Positions 1 through 6,240 of a stretch of 11,040 nucleotides of DNA are shown here, in pieces; within the stretch, counting starts at the first letter, position 1, and each line of letters opens with the position of its first letter. Position numbers and translations under genes: made by a program. Under the pieces are notes generated by a model that worked only from the letters and a program-made list of their open reading frames with translations, ran no database searches and was not told the DNA's origin. This DNA is from UBA1447 sp964612185 (GTDB lineage Bacteria; Bacillota; Clostridia; Oscillospirales; Acutalibacteraceae), in assembly GCA_964612185.1 (NCBI GenBank), contig CAZTCR010000068.1, positions 1-11,040 on the forward strand, read 5' to 3'.

Positions 1-25
1 CCTAAAGATAACCAAGTGAACAACG

Positions 26-57
26 GGCGACGGGCAAAGCCCGCCGCCTTTTTTTTT
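26..57 (+). terminator. intrinsic terminator of an upstream gene
   Basis: A GC-rich hairpin has arms at 26-35 and 39-48. They pair over 10 bp with one A-C mismatch and an AAA loop, and are followed directly by nine T residues at 49-57. This is a standard Rho-independent terminator. It should end transcription from a gene to the left of the window, so lysS would need its own promoter between about 58 and 131, where no clear -35/-10 pair is visible. Confidence 0.8.
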
Positions 58-66
58 AATCGAAGC

Positions 67-114
67 GGGACGGAAAACCCGTCCCCTACATGACCACTGG
101 CCACTGACCACCTA
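67..114. repeat. short palindrome plus three heptamer repeats upstream of lysS
   Basis: A perfect 7-bp inverted repeat (GGGACGG at 67-73, CCGTCCC at 79-85, loop of 5) has no T-tract, so it is probably not a terminator. It is followed by three near-identical heptamers: CCACTGG (94-100), CCACTGA (101-107) and CCACCTA (108-114). The last one reaches the A of an ATG at 114. Palindromes of this kind, with GGGAC or GGGGC arms, look like small dispersed intergenic elements of Clostridia. That comparison is from general familiarity and needs a genome search. Confidence 0.5.
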
Positions 115-131
115 TGGAAAGGAATTTGTAT

Positions 132-1637
132 ATGTCTGACGATAACACCACCCCGGTGAACGGGGAAGAAATTGAAGAAGTGCAGGACACCAACGCCCTG
201 CGGCAAATCCGCATGGAAAAGCTCGACGCGCTCAAAGCCGCGGGCAAAGACCCGTATATCATTACAACTGCACAACAGACCGCGGCTGCCGCCGGAATTA
301 TTGAAAATTTTGAAGCGATGGAAAACACGGATGTCTCCATCTGCGGGCGCATCATGACCCGGCGCGACATGGGCAAGGCGAATTTTATCGACATCCACGA
401 CCGCACAGGCCGTATGCAGGTGTATGTAAAGATTGATGACATCGGTGAGGACTGCTTTGCCGAGTTTAAAAAATGGGATATCGGGGACATTGTGGAAGTC
501 AAGGGTTTTGTCTTCCGCACCCGCCGGGGTGAAATTTCCGTCCATGCGAAGGCAATCCGGTTGTTGACCAAGTCACTCCTGCCCCTGCCGGAAAAATTCC
601 ACGGATTAAAAGATACGGACACGCGCTATCGCCAGCGCTATATCGATTTAATCATCAACCCGGAAGTCAAGCAGAATTTTATCAAGCGTTCCCTGATTAT
701 CCGCGAAATCCGCAACCGGCTTGACGAGCAGGATTTTATTGAAGTGGAAACCCCCATCCTTGTCCCCAACGCCGGGGGCGCGGCGGCAAGGCCGTTCACC
801 ACACACCACAATTCCCTGGATGAGGATTTGTTTTTACGCATATCGCTGGAACTGTATCACAAACGCCTGATTGTCGGCGGGTTGGAGCGTGTTTACGAAA
901 TCGGCCGTGTTTTCCGCAACGAAGGGCTTTCCGTCCGCCACAATCCGGAATTCACACTGCTGGAACTCTATCAGGCTTATACCGATTACAACGGCATGAT
1001 GGATTTGGTGGAAGACCTTATCCGCACCGTCGCCGTCAAGGTGCTCGGCACCCCCGTTATCAGCTATGACGGGGTGGAAATCGATTTTTCCAAGCCGTTT
1101 GAGCGCCTGACCATGGTGGAAGCCGTTAAAAAATACGCCGGTGTTGATTTTGACACGCTGGATTTAGCCGGCGCGCAGGCACTCGCGAAAGAACGGCATA
1201 TGGAGTTTGAAGCCAGGCACAAAAAAGGCGATTTGCTCAACCTGTTCTTTGAAGAGTATGCGGAAGAACATTTGGTTCAGCCCGTGTTCATCCTGGACCA
1301 TCCGGTCGAGATTTCACCCCTTGCCAAGCGCAAGCCTGCCAACCCGGATTATACCGAGCGTTTTGAGCTGTTTATTACCGGCAGAGAGTTGGCCAACGCT
1401 TTTTCGGAGCTCAATGACCCCATTGACCAGCGCGGCCGTTTTGAAGCGCAGGAAGCGCTCGCTGCCGCGGGTGACGATGAAGCCAACACCACCGATGAAG
1501 ACTTTTTAACCGCTTTGGAATACGGCATGCCTCCTACCGGCGGCATCGGCATCGGCATTGACCGCCTGACCATGCTGCTCACGGACAGCCACTCCATCCG
1601 CGATGTTCTCCTGTTCCCCACGATGAAAAGGCTGTAA
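132..1637 (+). CDS. lysS: lysine--tRNA ligase, class II
   Basis: Cytosolic enzyme that charges tRNA-Lys with lysine using ATP. The 501-residue product has the normal length and domain order. An N-terminal anticodon-binding OB-fold lies at about residues 68-145 (ICGRIMTRRDMGKANFIDIH). The class II catalytic core follows, with motif 2 near residues 253-279 (RVYEIGRVFRNEG, then HNPEFT) and motif 3 near 470-482 (GGIGIGIDRLTML). I chose ATG 132 because AAAGGAA (118-124) lies 7 nt upstream. An in-frame ATG at 114 would add six residues and has no clear ribosome binding site. The gene is 13 nt from the cytidylyltransferase gene, so the two are probably one transcript. Nothing looks broken, and no T-box leader is visible. 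Confidence 0.97.
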   Translation: MSDDNTTPVNGEEIEEVQDTNALRQIRMEKLDALKAAGKDPYIITTAQQTAAAAGIIENFEAMENTDVSICGRIMTRRDMGKANFIDIHDRTGRMQVYVKIDDIGEDCFAEFKKWDIGDIVEVKGFVFRTRRGEISVHAKAIRLLTKSLLPLPEKFHGLKDTDTRYRQRYIDLIINPEVKQNFIKRSLIIREIRNRLDEQDFIEVETPILVPNAGGAAARPFTTHHNSLDEDLFLRISLELYHKRLIVGGLERVYEIGRVFRNEGLSVRHNPEFTLLELYQAYTDYNGMMDLVEDLIRTVAVKVLGTPVISYDGVEIDFSKPFERLTMVEAVKKYAGVDFDTLDLAGAQALAKERHMEFEARHKKGDLLNLFFEEYAEEHLVQPVFILDHPVEISPLAKRKPANPDYTERFELFITGRELANAFSELNDPIDQRGRFEAQEALAAAGDDEANTTDEDFLTALEYGMPPTGGIGIGIDRLTMLLTDSHSIRDVLLFPTMKRL

Positions 1638-1650
1638 GGGAGGGGACCGT

Positions 1651-2367
1651 ATGGTAATCGGCGCGATATTTGCCGGCGGCTCCGGCAGCAGAATGAACTG
1701 CGGTGAAACGCCCAAGCAGTATTTACCCTTGGGCGGCAAACCGGTTATTACGCATACCGCGGCAAAGTTCTTTGCCAACCCGGCGCTTGAAAAGATACTG
1801 ATACTTTGCCCCGCGCCATGGGTGGACGCTACCCGCGCCATGATGACGGAACACTTCGGTGAAACGGACAGAATAACCGTTTTAGCCGGCGGGCAAGACC
1901 GCAACGGCACCCTAATCCGCGCGCTGGACTATATTCAAGAGCAGTTCGGGCTGGACAATGAAACGGTGATTGTCACCCATGACGCGGTGCGCCCCTTTGT
2001 TACACAGCGCATCATTGACGAAAACATCGCCGCGGCTGAAGCGTACGGCGCCTGCGGTACCTATATCCCGGCGTGCGACACCATTGCGGAAAGTCCGGAA
2101 GGGGAGACGGTGACCTTTATCCCCGAGCGGGCGCGCATGTACCAAACGCAGACCCCGCAGTCCTTCAAAGCCAAAAGGCTCAAAGCATTGCTCGCGGCGC
2201 TCAGCGGGGAAGAACAGGCCAAGCTCACGGATGCTTGTATGATTTACACCCTCAAAGGCGAGCCGGTGCGTATTGTCCGCGGCGAGGTGTACAACCTCAA
2301 AATCACATATCCGGTTGATTTACCCGTGGCCGAAGCGCTGCTGCAAGCGGGCATCGGGCAAGATTAA
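1651..2367 (+). CDS. IspD/TarI-family cytidylyltransferase (MEP cytidylyltransferase or ribitol-5-phosphate cytidylyltransferase)
   Basis: Cytidylyltransferase that joins CMP to a phosphorylated polyol. In IspD the substrate is methylerythritol 4-phosphate (isoprenoid MEP pathway); in TarI it is ribitol 5-phosphate (teichoic acid or capsule precursor). The 238 residues show the nucleotide-binding loop FAGGSGSRM (8-15) with KQYLPLGGKP (22-31), AGGQDRN (79-85), VTHDAVRPFVT (108-118), YQTQTPQSF (164-172), LTDACMIY (192-199) and NLKITYPVDL (215-224). LTDAC followed by a hydrophobic segment, VTHD rather than VxIHD, and the GGxDRN block resemble TarI more than classical IspD, which usually has TDDAS. 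Automatic annotation may still say ispD. ATG 1651 follows AAGGGAGGGG (1637-1646), which overlaps the lysS stop, so translation may be coupled. Family is secure; substrate is not. Confidence 0.9.
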   Translation: MVIGAIFAGGSGSRMNCGETPKQYLPLGGKPVITHTAAKFFANPALEKILILCPAPWVDATRAMMTEHFGETDRITVLAGGQDRNGTLIRALDYIQEQFGLDNETVIVTHDAVRPFVTQRIIDENIAAAEAYGACGTYIPACDTIAESPEGETVTFIPERARMYQTQTPQSFKAKRLKALLAALSGEEQAKLTDACMIYTLKGEPVRIVRGEVYNLKITYPVDLPVAEALLQAGIGQD

Positions 2368-2396
2368 GCTGCTCACAGACAACACAAAAAGACAAC

Positions 2397-2423
2397 AAAA
2401 AAACACCCGAAAGGGTGTTTTTT
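2397..2423. terminator. bidirectional intrinsic terminator between convergent operons
   Basis: The hairpin ACACCC-GAAA-GGGTGT (2403-2418) has a run of A on its left and T on its right, and the A/T flanks lengthen the stem. On the plus strand the T-tract at 2418-2423 ends the lysS unit. On the minus strand the A-run at 2397-2403 becomes a T-tract, which can end the phage-like operon after the holin. The position between two convergent stop codons fits a shared terminator. Confidence 0.85.
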
Positions 2424-2439
2424 CGCGTCAAGGGGTATT

Positions 2440-2691
2440 CTACTCCTGCTTTTCCAGCTGCTTGCCGATTTGATTGCCGTACACGCAGGCGCCCGCAATC
2501 AGCACCCCCTGCACCGCCGAGGCGAACGAAAAACCGAGCAGCCCCAGGCTGCCCGCAATGCCCGCTGGCAATAGAATCAAAGGGATGTACTTATCCGGTA
2601 TCCACTGCGCGCCCTTGAGCATCATACCGATGATGTATAAAACGGGGATAAGGATGAGACCTTGCTCGAGCAAAAAAGTTGAAATGTTCAT
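2440..2691 (-). CDS. small phage holin (holin superfamily V / Hol44-like)
   Basis: An 83-residue hydrophobic membrane protein, expected to oligomerise in the cytoplasmic membrane and let the endolysin reach the wall. Hydrophobic segments lie at about residues 10-26, 35-57 and 58-72. A GxQWIPDKYIP-type loop separates the first two, and a short charged tail ends the protein (KQLEKQE). Size, topology and position beside an amidase match the Phage_holin_5_2-type family; this is recognition by pattern, not a search result. I chose ATG 2691 because AAAGGAG lies 5 nt upstream. A longer frame reaching 2826 would run through the repeat array and has no ribosome binding site. It is the last gene of the minus-strand unit, just before the terminator at 2397-2423. 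Confidence 0.8.
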   Translation of the reverse strand: MNISTFLLEQGLILIPVLYIIGMMLKGAQWIPDKYIPLILLPAGIAGSLGLLGFSFASAVQGVLIAGACVYGNQIGKQLEKQE

Positions 2692-2711
2692 TAATACTCC
2701 TTTCAATTTAA

Positions 2712-2799
2712 CGATTGTTGAGAAGTTGCTGAGCAATAGCTGAACAGTAGTATAACGATTGCTAACCCATTGCTCACCCATTGTTAACCCATCGCTCTG
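2712..2799 (+). repeat. 11-bp tandem array A (8 units)
   Basis: Eight consecutive 11-bp units fill 88 bp. In order: CGATTGTTGAG, AAGTTGCTGAG, CAATAGCTGAA, CAGTAGTATAA, CGATTGCTAAC, CCATTGCTCAC, CCATTGTTAAC, CCATCGCTCTG. Units 1-4 end in GAG, GAA or AA and units 5-7 in AAC or CAC. The right end overlaps the 3' end of the amidase gene: its stop codon (2784-2786) lies in unit 7, and unit 8 encodes part of the last residues. TGAGCAAT (2730-2737) can pair with ATTGCTCA (2769-2776), so a transcript could fold. Confidence 0.9.
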
Positions 2800-3602
2800 C
2801 CAACGATATCCCCCGCGTCCACCCACCCCGTCACATGTTTGGCCAGCGGCAGTTTGCCAACATGCTCGGCGGTATTGGTGATGCGGTAACGGTTCAAGAG
2901 CGCCTTGCCGTCATACAGCCAATAGTCACCCGTTATTTTGCGCGCTGCGACACGAGCGGAGGCGGAAGCGTACAGGTTTGCCTGCGTCAGCCGGACTTTT
3001 TGCCCCGCCGTGCCGCTTTCGGCCGCGGCGCTGACGGATGGCGGTTTCTTCGGTTTAAGGTGGAGAAAGCTGACGAGCGCCTTGCCGTACGCTTGCCCCT
3101 CGGCTTTGATTTTTTCGTCGCTGTCAACCGCCTGCCTATCCGCCGTGTTGTCCAAAAACGCGAACTCACCGAGCACCGCGGGGATACCGTTTTTCGCGTT
3201 GATGCGGCATACGCCAAAGTTGTATGCCTTTTCGCTGCTTACTTTTACCCCGCGGCTGTTCTGCCCGAGGAGTTTGAATTGTTTGTCAATCTCCTGCGCG
3301 AGCGCCTTTGCCTGTGCATCCGTCTGCCAGTAAAACACCTCGCACCCGTTGCCGCCCCCGGCATTGTGGTGGATGGCAACGGCGGCCGCCGCGCCGGCCT
3401 TTTTTGCCTTTGCGGTGGAGTCGGTCACCTTGTTGGATGTGTTGCCTGTACGGCTTAAAATCACCTCACAGTCGTAGTCAGCCAGGTAGTCCCGTGCGGC
3501 AAGCGCTGCTTTGAGGTTGATTTCGCTTTCTATAAAACTGCCGGCAACCGCGCCGGGGTCCGTTCCGCCGTGCCCGGCGTCGATGAAAATTGTTTGGGTC
3601 AA
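2784..3602 (-). CDS. N-acetylmuramoyl-L-alanine amidase (Amidase_3 endolysin) with C-terminal SH3-like domain
   Basis: Zinc-dependent endolysin that cuts the bond between N-acetylmuramic acid and L-alanine of the stem peptide. The 272 residues begin with an Amidase_3 domain (about 1-180). Candidate zinc ligands are His11 in DAGHGGTDPGA, Glu27 in ESEINL and His78 in IHHNAG. The likely catalytic Glu146 lies in LGEFAFLDN. A proline/lysine linker (KPKKPP) leads to a C-terminal domain (about 197-267) with a bacterial SH3-like pattern (LYASASA, YWLYDGK, TGWVDAGDIV), probably for wall binding. There is no signal peptide, so release would depend on the holin. The start is TTG 3602, with AAAGGAG 8 nt upstream. 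The last codons and stop lie inside repeat array A, and array B fills its upstream gap. Confidence 0.92.
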   Translation of the reverse strand: MTQTIFIDAGHGGTDPGAVAGSFIESEINLKAALAARDYLADYDCEVILSRTGNTSNKVTDSTAKAKKAGAAAAVAIHHNAGGGNGCEVFYWQTDAQAKALAQEIDKQFKLLGQNSRGVKVSSEKAYNFGVCRINAKNGIPAVLGEFAFLDNTADRQAVDSDEKIKAEGQAYGKALVSFLHLKPKKPPSVSAAAESGTAGQKVRLTQANLYASASARVAARKITGDYWLYDGKALLNRYRITNTAEHVGKLPLAKHVTGWVDAGDIVGRAMG

Positions 3603-3631
3603 ATGATTAACTCCTTTCGTCTTTTTGGTGA

Positions 3632-3719
3632 AAATTGCTGAGCGATTGCTGAGCAGTTGTTGAACAATTGTTAAACGATTGCTAACCTATTGCTAACCTA
3701 TTGCTCACCCATCGCTCAC
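3632..3719 (+). repeat. 11-bp tandem array B (8 units)
   Basis: Eight 11-bp units, 88 bp, same orientation as array A: AAATTGCTGAG, CGATTGCTGAG, CAGTTGTTGAA, CAATTGTTAAA, CGATTGCTAAC, CTATTGCTAAC, CTATTGCTCAC, CCATCGCTCAC. Unit 5 is identical in all three arrays. The array fills the gap between the amidase ribosome binding site and the SGNH stop codon, which lies 5 nt beyond its end. It contains the perfect palindrome AACAATTGTT (3663/3664-3672). Confidence 0.9.
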
Positions 3720-3724
3720 CGGCG

Positions 3725-4426
3725 CTACAGCGCCGTTTTGCAAAACTCCGCAATCCGTCGCGCCAAAATCTCCTGCCCTGCCGTGTTCGGGTGCACACCG
3801 TCGCCCTGCGGGCTGGCATCGCAGGCGAAATACAGCGCGTTGTTCGCCGCTATCCACGGCCGCAAACCGCTGTTATGGTAAATGTCCAGGCAGGGGAGCG
3901 AGTAATGCGCGCAGACGGTTTTGAGCGCTTCGCTCCACGGCTGGTACCAGCCGTCAACACCATGTGTCGTGCCCCGGTCCTGCATGGAACCCCTTGGTGG
4001 TGCGGTGATAAAACCGATGGGCTTATTCGGGTATTTCGCCAGCAGTTTTTCAACAACCGCCTTGCAGTCCGCAAAGTATGAGGTGCCAATCCCGCTGTCG
4101 CTCAGCTGCCCCAAAGGCAGCGCGGTGTTGTTCCCGCCGCCGTCATTAAGCGATGCCATCACCAAAATGTAATCCGTTTCAATGTCCCAGTTGTCCATGC
4201 GTGTGTAAATGCTTTCATTGCCGCCGTAAGTGCGCGTCAGCCCCGTACCGGACTTGCCGTCGTTCACAACAAGCCCGAAGCCCAGCCAATCTTTTAGGTA
4301 ATCGTGCCAGTTGAGCGCGGCACGGAAGTTTTTTTCCGTAATGCTGTCGCCCGTGACAATCAGCTTTTTACCGGCAAACCGCGCCAACACAGGGTCCGCC
4401 GCCGCTGTGCCGGTGCGAATTTCCAA
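3725..4426 (-). CDS. SGNH/GDSL-family hydrolase (esterase-like)
   Basis: A 233-residue protein with SGNH-hydrolase blocks: GDSIT with the likely nucleophile Ser28, an NDGKSGTG block, a SLNDGGGN block, and a C-terminal DGVHPN holding the likely Asp209/His212 pair. Such enzymes remove acyl groups from lipids or glycans. Between a tail-appendage-like gene and an endolysin gene, a role in deacylating host surface glycan or lipid is plausible but inferred. The listed start is TTG 4426, which has no ribosome binding site. The open frame continues upstream to a stop at 4462-4460 and encodes ITKRLFLGD before Leu/Met. GGAG (4468-4465) lies at normal spacing from an ATC at 4453-4451, so a near-cognate start is possible. 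A small hairpin (GGCGC-TACA-GCGCC, 3721-3734) spans the stop codon. Arrays B and C flank the gene in opposite orientation. Confidence 0.82.
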   Translation of the reverse strand: MEIRTGTAAADPVLARFAGKKLIVTGDSITEKNFRAALNWHDYLKDWLGFGLVVNDGKSGTGLTRTYGGNESIYTRMDNWDIETDYILVMASLNDGGGNNTALPLGQLSDSGIGTSYFADCKAVVEKLLAKYPNKPIGFITAPPRGSMQDRGTTHGVDGWYQPWSEALKTVCAHYSLPCLDIYHNSGLRPWIAANNALYFACDASPQGDGVHPNTAGQEILARRIAEFCKTAL

Positions 4427-4497
4427 GTCGCCGAGGAATAGTCGCTTTGTGATGTTTTTTCACTCCAGTCTTATTAATCAGATTATAAAATGATTTG

Positions 4498-4585
4498 GTG
4501 AACAATAGGTTAGCAATGGGTGAGCAATAGGTTAGCAATCGTTTTACTACTGTTCAGCAACTGCTCAGCCAACGCTCAGCTCGCG
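4498..4585 (-). repeat. 11-bp tandem array C (8 units, inverted relative to A and B)
   Basis: Eight 11-bp units read on the minus strand from 4585 to 4498: CGCGAGCTGAG, CGTTGGCTGAG, CAGTTGCTGAA, CAGTAGTAAAA, CGATTGCTAAC, CTATTGCTCAC, CCATTGCTAAC, CTATTGTTCAC. Length and unit order match arrays A and B. Units 3 to 7 are especially close to array A (CAGTAGTAAAA against CAGTAGTATAA). It begins 5 nt after the stop codon of the BIG2 protein gene. Confidence 0.9.
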
Positions 4586-4590
4586 CTCTC

Positions 4591-5886
4591 CTATACCCAC
4601 CTCACCCCGTTCACCCAAAACTCCACATCAAACCCGTAGTTCACAAGCGTTTCGCCGGTTTGCAGGTAAAACAGCAGGCCGTAAACCGGTGTGGCGGCCG
4701 CGCAAGTGTAGGTGAATGTACCGGTCGGGTTGCCCCAGGTTGCGCCGGTGAGGATGGTGTTGTCCGTTCTGCGCAGTACGCAAGCGGCATTGGCGGGGGC
4801 GCAGGCAGCTGTGCCCGTCTGATTGGCGACAACGATGGTTATCTGCGTGCCGGCGGCAAAGGTGTACCACGCGGCCGGGACGGCGAACAGCCCAACCAGG
4901 TTGCTTGTCAGGTAACCGCCGCCCCCCGAGCTGTCGGCGACGGTTTTGGTGCCGCTCAGTGTTACATGGTTGCCCGTTATCGTCACGGTTACGCCGTTGG
5001 CGGTTTTGGTACCCTGCCACAAGCCGGGCAAGACCGCCGCAACCGTCACCGTACAGGTCGCGGTGAACCCGCCGTCCGCAGTTGTCACGGTAACTACGGC
5101 GCTGCCGCTGCCGGTGCCTGTCACGGTGCCGGACTGATTAACCGCGGCAATCCCGGTGTTGGACGAATGCCACACCACCGCTTTGTTCGCGGCATTTGCC
5201 GGCGCGACGGCTGCCGTGAGTGTTTGGTTTGTGCCTGCGGGCAGGGATACGGCGTTGGTGTTCAGCGTGACACCGGTGACGGCAACCGGCTCTTCCGGTT
5301 CTTCATCATCCCCGCCGCCGATTTCCTCATCATTACCCTGCGCGTCATCCACCAGGTAAAACCGAGCCGGGTTTTTCGGCGCAAGCGCCGCGTAAGCCGC
5401 CGGTGAGCAGATTGTAATACCCGCGCCGGGACCTTCCGCGCCTGCCAAAGCCGCCTGTATGCGCGCGAGCAGGTTGCAGCAGTCGTCCGGCGATTCCTCG
5501 CTGCCAATGACCGACGGCTCAAAGGTCAGGGTGAAGATGCCGGATTTTGTAATGCATTTCACCTCGCCGTCCGCCACCCGGTGCGCCTCAATCTGCACCG
5601 TGAGTTCGCCCGTGGCGGTCAGCGCTTCCGGCAGGGGGCAGACAAGCGCGCTGCCCGCCCGGTATGCGGGGGCATCGCTTGCCAAACCATAAATATTGTT
5701 GCTCACGATTTTCCTGCCGAGTCCATACGGGTCAAAGCAAAAGCAGTGGTAACTGACATCCGCCGCGCCAAGCTCATCATTGAGTTCCACCGTCAGCCGC
5801 GCGGCGTTGTGTTCCCCCGCGAAGCCGGCGTCACCGGTCACCGTTACAAGCGAGTTTGGCGCAATGGTGGCTGTAATTTCTCTCAT
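4591..5886 (-). CDS. phage tail-appendage/baseplate-like protein with BIG2 Ig-like domain
   Basis: A 431-residue protein without signal peptide or membrane segment. Residues 1-128 form a beta-rich domain (LTVELNDELGAADVSYHCF, then VKCITKSGIFTLTF) that resembles the N-terminal domain of phage upper-baseplate proteins. Residues 161-181 (SPAAYAALAPKNPARFYLVD) match a motif common in phage tail-fibre proteins. An acidic linker (185-199) leads to a BIG2 Ig-like domain at about 203-284 (TGVTLNTNAVSLPAGTNQTL, SGTVTGTGSG). The C-terminal part (about 287-431) is Gly/Thr-rich and beta-rich, unrecognised, and a candidate ligand-binding tip. It probably binds a glycan or cell surface. ATG 5886 has AAAAGGAA about 12 nt upstream. 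Two hairpins separate it from the small gene before it. No other tail gene is visible, so a particle role is uncertain. Confidence 0.72.
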   Translation of the reverse strand: MREITATIAPNSLVTVTGDAGFAGEHNAARLTVELNDELGAADVSYHCFCFDPYGLGRKIVSNNIYGLASDAPAYRAGSALVCPLPEALTATGELTVQIEAHRVADGEVKCITKSGIFTLTFEPSVIGSEESPDDCCNLLARIQAALAGAEGPGAGITICSPAAYAALAPKNPARFYLVDDAQGNDEEIGGGDDEEPEEPVAVTGVTLNTNAVSLPAGTNQTLTAAVAPANAANKAVVWHSSNTGIAAVNQSGTVTGTGSGSAVVTVTTADGGFTATCTVTVAAVLPGLWQGTKTANGVTVTITGNHVTLSGTKTVADSSGGGGYLTSNLVGLFAVPAAWYTFAAGTQITIVVANQTGTAACAPANAACVLRRTDNTILTGATWGNPTGTFTYTCAAATPVYGLLFYLQTGETLVNYGFDVEFWVNGVRWV

Positions 5887-5931
5887 AATTCAGTAGGTTC
5901 CTTTTCTAAAAGAGCGATTTTTTACAGAAAA

Positions 5932-5956
5932 TGTCAGCCGCCCTTTATGGCTGACA
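5932..5956 (-). terminator. hairpin between the small gene and the BIG2 protein gene (possible terminator or processing stem)
   Basis: A perfect 8-bp stem (TGTCAGCC 5932-5939, GGCTGACA 5949-5956). On the minus strand it is followed by TTTT, then ACAGAAAA-complement sequence and a second T-run. The U-tract is weak, so full termination is doubtful, and partial attenuation or an RNA-processing site is equally possible. Confidence 0.45.
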
Positions 5957-5970
5957 AGCGCTTTTTTAAA

Positions 5971-5994
5971 TGTCTGAAAGCAGTCTTTCAGACA
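5971..5994 (-). terminator. strong hairpin overlapping the stop codon of the small gene
   Basis: A perfect 10-bp stem (TGTCTGAAAG 5971-5980, CTTTCAGACA 5985-5994) with a 4-nt loop. The stop codon TGA (5990-5988) lies in the first arm on the minus strand. Ribosomes reaching the stop would therefore hold the hairpin open, and it would form once they leave. Only TTT follows, so it is a poor classical terminator and may be an attenuator or stability element. Confidence 0.5.
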
Positions 5995-6227
5995 ATGCCG
6001 GGGCTGAAACGATAATAGTTTTTCAGGTAATTCGCGGTCTCCACCAGTTCCCGCTTCTGCTTGTAAAGCAGGCAGAGCAGGCGTTTGAGCCGCATGGTTT
6101 CTTTGTCATTAAACACCGCTTTGCTTAAACGCAGTTTCTCCCTGTTCTGTCCGATGAGTTCGCCTTGCAGCACCGCGGCGTCCAAATAGCTGTCGGCAAG
6201 GTTGTTGAGTGCGTTGTTTTCCTTCAT
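5988..6227 (-). CDS. small helical protein of unknown function in the phage-like operon
   Basis: A 79-residue protein that I do not recognise. It looks almost entirely alpha-helical, with leucine and charged residues spaced as in a helical hairpin or coiled coil (LADSYLDAAVLQGELIGQNR, then LKRLLCLLYKQKRELVETAN). It has no signal peptide or transmembrane segment. ATG 6227 has GGAG about 5 nt upstream, and an inverted repeat (6241-6287) lies just before that. It sits between the regulator and the tail-appendage-like gene. A DNA-binding partner, anti-repressor or structural helper is possible; nothing in the sequence decides. Confidence 0.65.
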   Translation of the reverse strand: MKENNALNNLADSYLDAAVLQGELIGQNREKLRLSKAVFNDKETMRLKRLLCLLYKQKRELVETANYLKNYYRFSPGIV

Positions 6228-6240
6228 CTTGCTCCGTTTC

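Noticed and set aside
86..622. Minus-strand open frame of 178 codons
   Set aside because: Antisense to lysS and to the upstream palindrome; no recognisable domain or ribosome binding site.
2781..3458. Plus-strand open frame of 225 codons
   Set aside because: Antisense to the amidase gene, which has clear zinc-ligand motifs; no support for a real product.
3662..3675. SOS-box-like GAACAATTGTTA inside array B
   Set aside because: It has an A where LexA boxes need C or T, lacks the outer CG bases, and is explained by the repeat units. No promoter is arranged around it.
2712..4585. CRISPR array
   Set aside because: The units are contiguous 11-mers without spacers and no cas gene is near.
4660..5406. 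Plus-strand open frame of 248 codons
   Set aside because: Antisense to the BIG2 protein gene. Long open antisense frames are expected from its GC-rich codons, and the product has no recognisable domain.
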